Shown: piece by piece, positions 9,335 through 20,366 of the stretch | Position numbering within the stretch: position 1 is the first letter of the stretch | How the letters are laid out: each line of letters starts with the position of its first letter | Origin: Ottelia alismoides | Lineage: Eukaryota > Streptophyta > Magnoliopsida > Alismatales > Hydrocharitaceae | Direction of reading: 5' to 3' | Assembly (NCBI GenBank): GCA_037367405.1 | Contig: JAZKJV010009784.1 | Span: forward strand, 806,001 to 870,000 | DNA: 64,000 nt | The notes under the pieces: model-generated | The model's database searches: none | What the model saw: the letters and a program-made list of their open reading frames with translations, nothing else | What the model was told of the DNA's origin: nothing | Program-made: the position numbers and the translations under genes

Positions 9335-12146
9335 TTCCCTACTGTTATGGATCGTATCTAAATCCAAGGAAATCAATTTTCTTAATCTTTTCTTTTACTT
9401 TGCCTTCTAGTCCAATTTTGTGAAGTTTATGATCATTCGCTTAAAACAGATTGACGTCCTCAGAGATCCCAACACTCTTAAGCCAAATAATCATATAGTA
9501 TTGGAGGCGTATATTTAGGTTCCAGATTGCTGAAATTTGATTAGAGAATTTAAATACTTTTCTGTAATTCTGTTTAGCATGAGACTCCATTTGATGTACA
9601 TAAATCTGACATTGTTCCATTTATAGGAGTGTCATCCACATCTTGGTTGCACATACTATGGTGGATATCCAAAGGATTTTTTATGTGTGTGTTCATAGAA
9701 ACTATTGCAGTACTTTTTTTTCACATTCTCAATTATAAATCTGTTGGGGTCTTGGGCAATTGCTCATTTACCTTTTCATAATTGCACTACGAACCCATGC
9801 AACCTCTATGATCACACTTTAGTTCATCATTCATGTTGTTAGTCAAACAGTTATATTTGACTGTCGAAGGACAGCTCCTTTTTACATTTATGCCTTTGGA
9901 AAATATTAATCCAAACTCACTCCCCTATCTTGGTCGTGGTGACACAAGCCATATAACCATTACAATCATATGCCATGATACTCAAACTAGGACTGAGATG
10001 CACCAAATGCTCTGAAGAACTTCAATGATCAGCAATTTCTGCAAAATGATGGGTTTGTTGCAACCAGAAATGATCTTTTAAAGGTTTCTAATCAGAATTT
10101 CTATTTAGTTATTTGTAATATTATGTTTCTTAAGACTCATGTCGCGGGAAATGTATTTACTAAATTTCTTATCGAGGAGGTGCTTCTAACTTCCAAGATG
10201 GAGAAGAAGCTTGATATGAAGATGAAGCTTCCAAGATGACGGAGAAGGCAGATTCCTTATTTGAAAAGCATTTTATATGACGCGGAGAACAACTACTGGG
10301 GAATTGTCGGAAGTGTAGAGCATGTTGTGGCAGTGATGTGGGTACAACGATGGTGAGGGCATAAGGGGCAGTTGTTGGGTCTACGTGGAAAATGAGGTGG
10401 ACGATGGAGTTGACTGAGTGAACTCATGCCCTGGTGATGTGGCATAATGGGGGAACCATTGGGGCACGACGATGGACTAGAGTTGGACCTCATTGATCAA
10501 GGTCAACAAGGTTGTTAAGGTGGTTAAGTGAGGACTGCAGGGCACCAATGAGAGGTGGACATGTGGATGGTTGATTGTAGGTGACCACATCAAACACAAA
10601 AAGGAGAAAAATACAAAAAGGCGAAAAAAATACATACTAAAAATGGAAAATAAAGTCAAATAAAAAAGTAATTAAAGGTTCGATGCCAACAAAGTAATAT
10701 AAAAAAATATATAATTCATTTGAAGGTACTTTATTGGTATATGCTACCAATCTTTTGATTTTGTAATTTTTCTTAATAATTGTGCATATTATTCTCTATA
10801 TATTACTAATATAATATTAGATATCACTCTTGTATTTTTCATAAGTTAAAAAACTCAAAATAAAATAGGGTGAAGTGGTGTATACATGTGATTATAGTCA
10901 TTTTTTATTTTTCAAGCATTTTTTGAATATTTTGGATCTTAATTTGCATATATTAGTTACATTCCCAAGTAACCATTAGAAAAAGAAATAAAGTGAAATT
11001 AAAAATTTTTGCACACGAATATTAGGGTTTTGAGTATATAATTATACTATGTTCACTACATTTTCAAGACCCAAGTTCTGCATATAGACTTTGATTACTT
11101 TGAATTTAATCTTGTTTTAAAATAGTTGAACATACAAGTAAATAATTTTCTTATTTATATTTATTATGGTCAATTATATACACATAAAAGAAGTAGTTTC
11201 ATGTTAATCGGAGTTAACATGAATTTATTAAAAATAAGCAAATATTGTATTCTATATATGGTACATATATAAATATATACATGCGATGCACAAATTTTTG
11301 GATTTTATTTGATTTTCCTATTTTTGTTTGTCGTCTTAGCCATGCTAGCCAACCCTTTGGTCTTTCTAATGTTAGGAAATATAAACAACGTGCTTTTCCC
11401 ATTCTTATTTTCCGATTTGTACAAGTACATCCTTCTTGTTACTTGGTTTAATAATTTTCTTTTGATTTTTGGATATTTTTATGCTATTTATGAAATATTA
11501 ATAATGCACATGCAAATGATAAAAGTATGAAACTTAATGCAAATATAAACATATATCATTAGCAAAGACATCAAAATAAATAAAAATATTTGTAATTTTC
11601 TTTAAGACACATAATAAGTCCAATTGACTTGATTATAATTAAATTAGTTAAATAAATCACAAATAAAAATATAAATTAAGTTAAAAATACTAAGGTCAAC
11701 TATTACACATGAAATGTCAAACCCTAATTGTGAAAATACCAACCTTAGAAGCTGATTTTCTTGGGCATAAGAACTCAGTTTAGACCTTACTCACTTTTAA
11801 TGTTAAACACAGAGAAATAATCTATCCATTGAGATGCTTTCAAGGTAATCACCCACCGTCTTTGGAAATTAGGGCTTGGAATATAAGTTGAACCCTCTGC
11901 GGAATGAGTTTGAATTATTTGTAAATTGGTCTCCATATTCTTCATTAAAAGGCCTAACATGGTGGTGGCAACCATGGGGTAGAGGATGACCATAAGTAGA
12001 GAGCGGACATGTGCAAAGAGGGCGGGAGGAAGAGAGAAGGAAGGAGCGAGGGAGGGAGGGAGAGAGAGACTTGATAATTTCCAACTCTTGAAAATCTCAT
12101 TTATGAAAAAGGAGAGAGACTCTCCTAATATGGGGTGGATGACCAC
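9335..12146. other. Intergenic, AT-rich; no clear gene
   Basis: No transposon or RNA gene recognised. One 80-codon open stretch (9997-10239, +) begins DAPNALKNFNDQQFLQND and includes GFVATRNDLLK followed by gtttct. It is coding-like but unsupported by a start codon or strong splice sites. 10640-11760 is very AT-rich. 12020-12070 is a purine-rich gag/gga tract. Confidence 0.5.
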
Positions 12147-12869
12147 TATAACATCCCCAACCCTTGAGGTACGAGAATACTGTGTGATATCGGTATCGCA
12201 TGCCTGTGTGGTTTGGTGGCCACACAATGAAGTTCTATAGGATTGCACCTTAACGTACAAACAACTAAGGATGCGGTTTACCGTACGAAGGTTGGAGATC
12301 ACATGTTTCCCTTAGCACAACACAAGTGTTCGACGACATTTGACAGAGCGGAGCTGTAACATCCTCTGTAGGAGCATGTGACCCACTGATGACATGGCAT
12401 GATGACATGACACGCTGATGAGTCATACAACATGGCATGATGATGAGGCAAGCGACGTGGCATCAGTTGCAGAAGATGAAGTGATTGCATAGAAGATGAA
12501 GAGATAAGGCATGTGAAGAGTAATCTCAGAATATGAAGGGTCTCCACAGAAGATGAAGAGTTCTTGCATTCATTGTACATGTAATAATGGTGTACCTTCG
12601 TATACCCTCGACTTGTGTATATAAGGAGGGGTAGAGCTCATTTGTAAACAACACACTCAAAGTGAGTTTCTTGCTAATACAAAGATAGTTTAGTGCCATT
12701 GCTCTTGCATCCTTGTGCTTGAGTGCTTGTGTTCGAGTATTCTAGCAGCGTGGTTACTCGGCGTGCTGGTGTATGTCTACACACAAAGGGGAAGGTTGTT
12801 TAGCTTGCGAGAAGCTAATGCCTCACAGGTTAGTCTCAAAATCGGTGTTGAGATTTTATCTTCGTGACA
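12147..12869 (+). repeat. gypsy 5' LTR
   Basis: Opens tataacatccccaa (the other LTR has TGTAACACCCCAA, so the G is mutated) and closes ..cttcgtgaca. It matches 16547-17239 throughout, including the block caacacaagtgttc and the promoter TATA box tatataag (12618-12625) followed by gtagagctcatttgtaaac, the likely transcription start region. Confidence 0.88.
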
Positions 12870-12871
12870 AC

Positions 12872-12883
12872 TGGTATCAGAGC
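12872..12883 (+). other. Primer-binding site (initiator tRNA-Met type)
   Basis: tggtatcagagc begins two bases after the 5' LTR end. It is the standard plant retrotransposon minus-strand primer site and confirms the LTR border. Confidence 0.9.
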
Positions 12884-15800
12884 GAGAAATGAAGAACCTC
12901 CATGACCATATCGGGTGTAAGAGTGCCTGAAGCGAGAGAAGCTGAACTCTATGACCATGGAGGATTACTCAGACGAAGAGGCACACATGAAGAACTTCAG
13001 GTTGTTGCGCAACGTTCTCTTGTGTTCGCTGAAGTCAGGCAAATAGACGAAAATGGAGGTGGAGCGCGAAGATCCAGAGCTGGTGTATCTCGATGTTGTG
13101 GTATACAAGAAGACCCCTTCATCTATGATAGACACTTGAGCGATGTACAACTTTCTCTCCAGTAAAGAGTTCGAGAGCTTGGGAGTTCCCTTGGAGAACA
13201 GCTAGTGCTGCATGAAGCTTTCCAACTCCGAGTCGCTACGGATCAAAGGTATGATAAAGTGCACTGTCCAGTTGGGTGAATGACAGGGAAAGGTACACTT
13301 CCTCGTGATACCTCTCGACAACTTCCAAGTCATTTTGGGAGTCGAGTTCTTAAAGAAATCAAAGACATCTGTGACTCCTTATATGGGAGGAGTCTTCTTC
13401 GCACCTGTAGATAGCCCCTGCTTCATCAAGGCTATCAAGAAGAAAGAACAGAATGAAGCCATGTACGCGATACAAGTTTGCAACGGGCTGAAGAAAGGGG
13501 AGATGATGTATATGACTATAGTACACATCAAAGAAAAAGGTGAAGAGATACAACCATGCTCCAAGCTATTATTGAAGATGTTGGGCAAGTTCAAGGATGT
13601 GATACCGAAGGAGCTGCCCAAGGAACTTCCACCGAAGCGAGACGTGGATCATGCCATCGAGCTACTTCCAGGTATGGTGCCCCATGTACTTGCACTATAC
13701 AAGATGCCCCTGCACATCTGGAGGAGTTGCAGAGACAACTCAAGGAGCTAGTGGACGATGGTCTGATGCATCCAAGCAAGCCCTCCTATGGAGAACCGAT
13801 ACTTTTCTAGAAGAAGAAAGACAGGAGCTTGCTGATGTACATGGACTATCGTGCATTGAATAAGGTGACGGTAAAGAATAAGTACTATGTCCTCAATGTT
13901 GAAGACATGTTCAATCGCTTGGCCATGCCAAGTACTTTTCGAAGATGGATCTCAGGTCAGGATACTACTAGGTCCACATCAAGGAGGGAGATGAACGGAA
14001 GACAATATGTGTTACACGATATGGTTCTTTTGAGGTCCTTTATTGCGGTTTGAGTTGACGAATGTCTCGACTACTTTCTGTACCCTAATGAATGATGTTT
14101 TTCGCGAGTATATCGACTCGTTTGTTGTAGTATACTTGGATGGCATAGTAGTGTACAACAGGACCTTGGAGGAACACCTCAAGCATATGCAGATGGTGCT
14201 TGAGAAGATGATGCAGAATCAATTATACTTGAAACTAGAGAAGTGTACCTTTTGTCAGGAGTCCATCTCCTTCCTCGGGCATATCGTGGGCGGAGGTACG
14301 ATACACATGGAGCGCAGGAAGACTCAAGCGATTGAAGATTGGGCAACCCCCACAAAGGCGATAGAGCTACGATCCTTCATCGGAAGTTCATCAAAGGATA
14401 CTCCAAGAAGATGACGCCCCTGATGGACCTGCTTTAAAAGGATCAACCTTGGAGATGGATACGTGAATGCAGGAGGCATTCCAAAAGCTGAAGAGGGTAG
14501 TGATGGAAGAACCAATTCTGTGACTTCCACCTTCGAGAAGCCGTTCGAAGTACACACCGATGCGTCTGAATATGCACTTGGAAGTGTACTGGTGCAAGAT
14601 GGGACCCGATAGCGTATGAGACCCGCACACTGAATCCAACAGAGAAGAGATACTCTGTACATGAGGAGATGACATCAGTAGTCCATTATCTGAGGACATG
14701 GCGCCACTACCATCTCGGATCAAAGTCGGTGGTGCAGATGGACAACGCGACAATGAGCTACTTTGCCACACCAAAGAACCTTACTCCCAGGCATGCATGA
14801 TGGCAAGTCTTCATTTCTGAATTCGACTTCGATCTTCGCTATGGGCCTGGGCAGATCAACCAGGTAGCAGACGCTCTCTAAATGAAGAGCCAATCAAAAG
14901 AGCCAAAGGTCATGGTGATCACATCAGTCACCCGCATATTTAGAGATATGCTCGAGCGCATCTGGGAGTAGAAACAAGAGGATCTGGTTACTTCACGCTT
15001 GGTGCAACGCATGAACAATAGAGAAGTTCGGAGATTTTGGATAGAGGAAGGCCTCCACTATGTGAAGGGAAGGAGGCTCTATGTCCCCTCGAGTGATCAC
15101 TTAAGGAAGATGCTGTTGAAGGAAGCACGCGACACACATTGGGCTAGTCATCCAGGGGTAGAGCGCACGCTAGCACTCCTCTCCTCAAGCTACTTCTGGC
15201 CGAAGATGGAGGAAGACGTAGAAGTCTATGTGCGTACTTATCTTGTATATCAACAAGACAAGACTGAGAGTAAGAAGATGGCAAGACTGCTGGAGCCTCT
15301 TCCCATTCCTTCACGATCATGGGGGAGCGTCTCCATGGACTTCATCACTGACTTCCCAAAGGTGGACATGAATAATGCGGTGATGGTGGTAGTTGATCGC
15401 TTCTCCAAATATGTGATCTTCGTACCAGCACCCTAGGGCTTCGTTTGGTTGCTGGGTTGGGGTATCCCTGTGAATAGTAAACTGTGAGGAGGGTTGAGAG
15501 GGTTGGAAGGAGGAGTACACCGGTGTACCCCAACCCAACCCTGCAACCAAACGAAGCCTAGGAGTGCACAACAAAGACCATGACAAAGCTGTTCTTGCAG
15601 AATGTGGTGAAACACTAGGGCATACCATTGGACATCGTGAGTGATAGCGATGCTCGGTTCATAGGTCGGTTCTGGACAACCTTGTTTGAGATGCTGGGAT
15701 CTGATCTCAAATCCTCTAATAGCAACCACCTGCACATAGGACAGATGGAGCAGATCAATGCCTTGCTAGAAGAGTACCTTAGGCATTATGTGACGGCCAA

Positions 15801-16530
15801 TCAACATAATAGGTGAGTTTAGTGGGTGCTTCCCAATTCTTCTACAACCTGTAGCGGACCTCCATCATAGACCAGAGTCCGTTCGAGATTGCGATGGGTA
15901 GGAAACCCGTGACATCGCACGAAGTGGCTAAGCAGAATAGCCAAGGACGGTGCCAGCCACGCATCGCTTTGCAATGGAGAGACAGGATCTATGGGACGAA
16001 GCGAAGGATGTGTTGGCTCACGCTCAACACAGGATGAAGAAGGTGGCCGACAAGAGCTATCTGCCGGTCAAGTTCCGGGTTGGGGAGAAGGTATTGCTGA
16101 AGTTTATGCCCCAGATTTGGAAGAAAATTACTGAAGAAGACGACTCACAAAGGGCTCACTCCTCGTTATGATGGACCCTTTGAGATAGTTCGACGCATGG
16201 GACCGCTCGCCTATCAACTACGTCTTCCAGAGAGACTAAAGCTGCATACTGTGTTCCATGTCAGCTTCCTGAAGAAGTACCATGAGGATGGATAATATAA
16301 CACAAGGATGGTATCAAAACGCACCCCTCCTAACATCCAAGGTAGCTGAGAAGATTCTTGACAAGCACGTGGAGGGTCAGACCAAGATGAATCGGAGGAT
16401 CTTCTTCCTTATCAAATGGAAGGGACTCCCAGGGGAGGAAAGTTGGGAATGTGATACAACTCTGTTGTAGTTCGAGGATCCCATCGGGGATTTCTTGAAG
16501 ACGTAGGATCAATCGTGGATGCCTGATGGA
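12884..16530 (+). pseudogene. gypsy Pol remnant: protease, RT, RNase H, integrase, chromodomain
   Basis: In order: a protease-region tail (PLDNFQVILGVEFLKKSK, about 13308-13361), the RT N-terminus (KELVDDGLMHPSKPSYGEP, 13739-13797), MDYRALNKVTVKN, and the catalytic region VVVYLDGIVVYNRTLEEHLK (14124-14183) with YLDG in place of YLDD. An RNase H stretch follows around 14520-14900, then the integrase zinc-binding and core start (HWASHPGVERTL, 14999-15436), interrupted by a MITE and resuming at 15562. A C-terminal chromodomain (EKILDKHVEG ... FLIKWKGLPGEESWE, 16345-16450) places the element among chromoviruses, which use this domain to bind modified histone tails during integration. There are many stops and frameshifts, including a TAG at 16468-16470 in the chromodomain tail. 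Confidence 0.85.
15437..15558. mobile_element. 122-bp MITE inside gypsy integrase
   Basis: Perfect 16-bp terminal inverted repeats (ggcttcgtttggttgc / gcaaccaaacgaagcc), extended by a weaker inner repeat (ggttggggta / taccccaacc). The flanks are tag on both sides (15434-15436 and 15559-15561), a 3-bp target duplication. It splits the integrase frame after the FVPAP block. The size, inverted repeat and 3-bp duplication fit a PIF/Harbinger-type MITE, although those normally duplicate TTA/TAA. Confidence 0.8.
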
Positions 16531-16546
16531 TCAGGTGGGGGAGGCA
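16531..16546 (+). other. Polypurine tract of gypsy element
   Basis: tcaggtgggggaggca lies directly before the TG of the 3' LTR; this is the expected plus-strand primer. Confidence 0.8.
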
Positions 16547-17239
16547 TGTAACACCCCAAATCCCAAGGTACGAGAATCCTCTACGATATCAGTATCATAT
16601 GAGTGTGTGGTTTGGTGGCCCAATAATGAAGTTCTGTAGGACTTCATCTTAGTGTACATATATTAAGGATGGGGATTGCCACATGAAGGTCGGAGACTGC
16701 GAGTTTCCTTTGGTACAACACAAGTGTTCAACGAGACTTGATAGAGCAGAGATGTAACATCCTACGTAGGAGCGTGGGACCCATTGATAACGTGGCGTGA
16801 TGACATTGCATGCTGGTTAGGCATATGACATGGCATGCTGACAGAGCAGGACACGTAGCGTCGGTTGCAGAAGACAACGGGATTGCAAAGAAGATGAACA
16901 ACCAATGCATGTGAAGTGTCATATTGGAAGACGAAGGATCTCCGTAGAAAATGAAGAGTCCTTACATTCATTGTAAATGTAATAATGGTGTCCCTTCGTA
17001 TACCCCCGGCTTGTGTATATAAGAAGGGGTAGAGCTCATTTGTAAACAATACACTCAGAGCGAGTCCCTTGCTAATACAAAGAGGGTTTAGTGCCATTGC
17101 TCTTGCATCCTTGTGCTTGAGTGCTTGTGTTCGAGTATTCTAACGGTGTGGTTACTCGACGTGCTGGTGTACGCCTACACGCAAAGGGGAAGTCTTGTTA
17201 GCTTGCGAGAAGTTAATGCCACACATGTTAGTCTCAAAA
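16547..17239 (+). repeat. gypsy 3' LTR, truncated at its 3' end
   Basis: Matches the 5' LTR from TGTAACACCCC to gttagtctcaaaa, then stops about 30 bases short of the expected end. The next bases belong to an L1 reading frame, so a deletion or recombination removed the LTR terminus and the original flank. Confidence 0.85.
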
Positions 17240-18410
17240 GGGGTAAGAAAAAAGATAGAGGTAATGATGAGAAGGTTCTTCTAGTCAGATGGGAAGCAAC
17301 ATAGGTCGGGTATTCATCTAGTAGGATGGGAGGAGCTCATAAAAAGGAAGTGCAAGGGAGGACTGGGAGTTAGGGATGTGAATTATATGAATAAAGCGCT
17401 TCTGACAAAGTAGGTGTTGCAGATCTGAGGCAACAACGAGAGATTGGCCATTACGCTGATACACACCATTAATGACATTAGGGGCTCCCTGGAGACAAGA
17501 AGAACATGATACGAGTCCTCCCTTTGGAGTGGTATTAGAGAAATCTTACCAATGTTGATGCCGAGAATGATGCCGAAGGTGGGTGCCAGAGAGGTCTTTC
17601 GATTCTAGCAGGACGATTGGACTGGTGAAGGGGCCTTATGTGATAGGTTCCCTAGGTTGTTTGCTTTGGCGGCAAACAAAGGATGCTCCATGGCCGAGGC
17701 CAGTGATTCTGGTTTGTGGATCCCTTAGTTTCTACCCGATCTCTTGGAACAATGAATGGAGGACTTGGTTAGATTACACTTTGAGCTACCCTCTCCTAGT
17801 TGTGTTTCTCAGCGAGGAGATCATTTTGTTTGGGAGGGGGACAAATTCTCGGTGAAAAAGGCATATGAAGTGTTAAGAGGGAGCCCGGAGGTTTTGGATC
17901 CTGATTTGAATTGGGATATGAAGATAATTTGGGCAAGGAAGATCTCATGCAGAGTGAAGGTCTTCCTATGATGCCTCAGAAGGGGTAGATTATGTGACAA
18001 AGCGAGAAGGGGAAAGTTGTTTAGAATCCTGGACACCCAATGTGATAGATGTGGTGCACAATTAGAAGATGCAGAGCACTTGTTCTTTACCTGCCCCTTT
18101 TCGGAGCAGGTTTGGAAGGAGGGAGGAGCACCATGGGTCTCTCACGGGGGGGGGGGGTTGTCTGATTTCTAAAGGTTGGTAAGGTCAGTGGGGAGCAACT
18201 CGACGAAGGACTGTGCATTTCCATTTGCAATGCTGTGGTCCATCTGGGGAGGATGAAATGATCTAGTTTTTAAAAATTAGAGGTTCTATTCAGAAAATGT
18301 AGTAGCCTTTTATCTAGTCTAGTCTACAAGGTAATGTATCTATTTTTCCTCTCATAATATAAATGCTCTTGCAGTGGTTCCCAGCTTGGGACTATGTCCG
18401 TTTTTTCCTA
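17240..18410 (+). pseudogene. L1-type LINE ORF2 C-terminal fragment
   Basis: Begins within the region corresponding to 3690 of the other L1 fragment (VRKKIE, then SDGKQHR), with the blocks HLVGWEEL, GGLGVRDV and, further on, KIIWARKISCRVKVFL, KARRGKLF and the zinc-knuckle domain TQCDRCGAQLEDAEHLFFTC (18024-18083). A poly-G run lies at 18148-18157. It ends near ttcccagcttgggac and a T/A-rich tail. There are several stops and frameshifts. It is related to, but clearly diverged from, the 2550-4866 copy, and has no RT palm domain. Confidence 0.82.
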
Positions 18411-18478
18411 AAAAAACTTGTATTCTAGTTAGAAGATCCACACCATCCATTCTCGATCCAACTATATGCACTATCCAC

Positions 18479-19930
18479 TAGGGGTGTTCAAGAATATCCA
18501 GGTCAATCGGTACCCAACTTGACCCGTTCATTTTTACCCTAAACTCTCGGGTACCCGTTTGAAAATGATTGGTCGGGTACCCACAATGTTATGACCCATG
18601 CCCCATATAAAAAACCGACAGGTACCCGCTGGTACCCAGTTAGAAGCTTCCACTATCAATTGATTCACAAAAATGCAAATGATTATATACAAAAATCATA
18701 TAGATTTTACATTATTCTTATCTATTTTAAAATATAAAAATGGATGCGGATACAAATATCGGTGAATATGGAAAACATATTGTCAAATCATTAAAAATAA
18801 ATACCGATATGAAATGGATGCAAAATAGATAGGAAAAATAATAGAATCAAAATTGTATAGATCAAATTAAATTTTATATGTATAGGAGGGCTCATACATA
18901 AATACATACATACATGCATACATATATATATATATCCATTTTGAAATCGATATATATATATATATATATATGGCTGTCAAAATTTGAATTAACATATAAG
19001 ATAACTAATCGGATACGATACAAATTGATATACATACATCCTGACATACAAACATGATAATAATGAATACAACTGAATACAAATTGTAATGCGCGCACAC
19101 CCACACGCGCGCGCGCGCACACACGCGCGCGCGCGCACACACGCGCGCGCGCGCGCATACACGCACACGCACACAACGCACGCACCACGCACACACGCAC
19201 ACGCGCGCGCGCACACACACATACACACACGCACACGCTTACGCGTGCATATGCGCGTGTGCACACACACACGCAGACACGCACGCGCCCATCCCCACGT
19301 GCGCGCGCATGCGCCCATGCCCACAAGCACACGTGCATGGACATAAGCACGCACACATATCACGATAACCAATTGTGATGATAACTAATACACACATTTA
19401 CGAATAGAAATATATACTTATATATTGTTTGTCATGTTATCACTCGATTATACACACATACATCTCGTTTATCCGTATTTGATTCATTATGAGGATGAAC
19501 CAACGTGAATATGTCATTATCAAATCCGTATTCGATAGTATTCCTTCCAATTGCATGTATTCATATGGTTTACATTATACACATATTTCTATATATCTTC
19601 ATTAATTCATTTATCTATGTTTATTTATCCCTATTTGAATGCATTCCATACCAATTAGATTTTCATTCCGTCATTATCATTATGAATATAATATAGATAG
19701 TGATATACATAGTTGGACATATCGTTTGTATTTTTATGTCACCTTTCACTAGAAGTATCTCTTTATCCCCACGGGTACCCGTGGGTAGCCAACATCCATT
19801 GTCATTAACCGAATACCCGTTACAATTGAGTACCCGTTAGAATGGGGCGGGTCGACCCGTGACCAAATATCAACGGGGCGGGGTGAGTAATGATCAAATG
19901 GGACATGTACCCGCCCCACGAACACCCCTA
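18479..19930. mobile_element. hAT-type non-autonomous transposon (1.45 kb)
   Basis: Terminal inverted repeats TAGGGGTGTTC / GAACACCCCTA are flanked by near-identical 8-bp direct repeats, ctatccac (18471-18478) and ctatctac (19931-19938), the duplication length made by hAT transposases. Subterminal regions on both sides carry many copies of the palindrome gggtaccc or half-sites tacccg/cgggta, which look like transposase-binding arrays. There is no transposase frame. The interior is AT-rich and contains ta repeats (18920-18970) and a long CG/CA tract. Confidence 0.85.
19089..19345. repeat. Alternating purine-pyrimidine (CG/CA) tract
   Basis: About 250 bp built almost entirely from cg, ca and short gc/tg dinucleotide runs, for example cgcgcgcgcgcacacacg. 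Such alternation is the classic substrate for left-handed Z-DNA. The long reading frames in all six phases here are by-products of the dinucleotide pattern and are not genes. Confidence 0.9.
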
Positions 19931-19938
19931 CTATCTAC

Positions 19939-20366
19939 TCACGAGGTGAAATCTAGACCGTTAGATAGAATGGATGGTCCGGATTCCATACGATATGGAC
20001 TATTACCGCTAGGCGTCTTGGATGTTTATATAGTGTAACTCCGGATCCAAATCCCACAAACTGGTTGAAAGAATCTAAGTCCCACATTGTCCACAGGAAG
20101 CATAAATAATCAAAAAAGAAATGACTCATTAAGCATATTTATTTGATTGATTATTCATAATATCCGTATTGAGCAAAGCACTTCACCGTTTCAGAACAGG
20201 TTTATCTATATCAACAATTACAAACAAAACTTCAATAAACGTTCGAAACTAACTCGAAAGCTCAATTTATTTTAATGCTGAATTATAAAGAAACCCCGCA
20301 AGCTAAGACAATTCTGCTCACCAATGTCCAAAACCATGATTATAAATCTTGACGAAAATTTCCCGT
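19939..20366. other. NF-YC 3' flank
   Basis: No gene seen. It contains the presumed 3' UTR of the minus-strand NF-YC gene, including a polyadenylation-type motif (aataaa read on the minus strand, 20266-20271), about 96 bases past the stop codon. Confidence 0.5.

Larger units (their letters stand above)
12147..17239 (+). mobile_element. Ty3/gypsy chromovirus-type element, gag-deleted
   Basis: Two LTRs (12147-12869 and 16547-17239), a primer-binding site complementary to initiator tRNA-Met and a polypurine tract bound a 3.7-kb internal region carrying protease-like, RT, integrase and chromodomain remnants. Almost no gag remains between the primer site and the protease region (12884-13300), so the element is internally deleted and cannot be autonomous. 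The last roughly 30 bases of the 3' LTR are missing and an L1 fragment starts at that point, so no intact target duplication exists. Confidence 0.88.

Noticed and set aside
11787..12302. 171-codon minus-strand frame
   Set aside because: It crosses the border of the gypsy 5' LTR and includes a purine/pyrimidine-rich low-complexity stretch; no recognisable domain.
19089..19346. Long open frames on both strands rich in His/Ala/Arg/Thr or Val/Cys
   Set aside because: They are translations of the CG/CA dinucleotide tract, which lacks stop codons in every phase.
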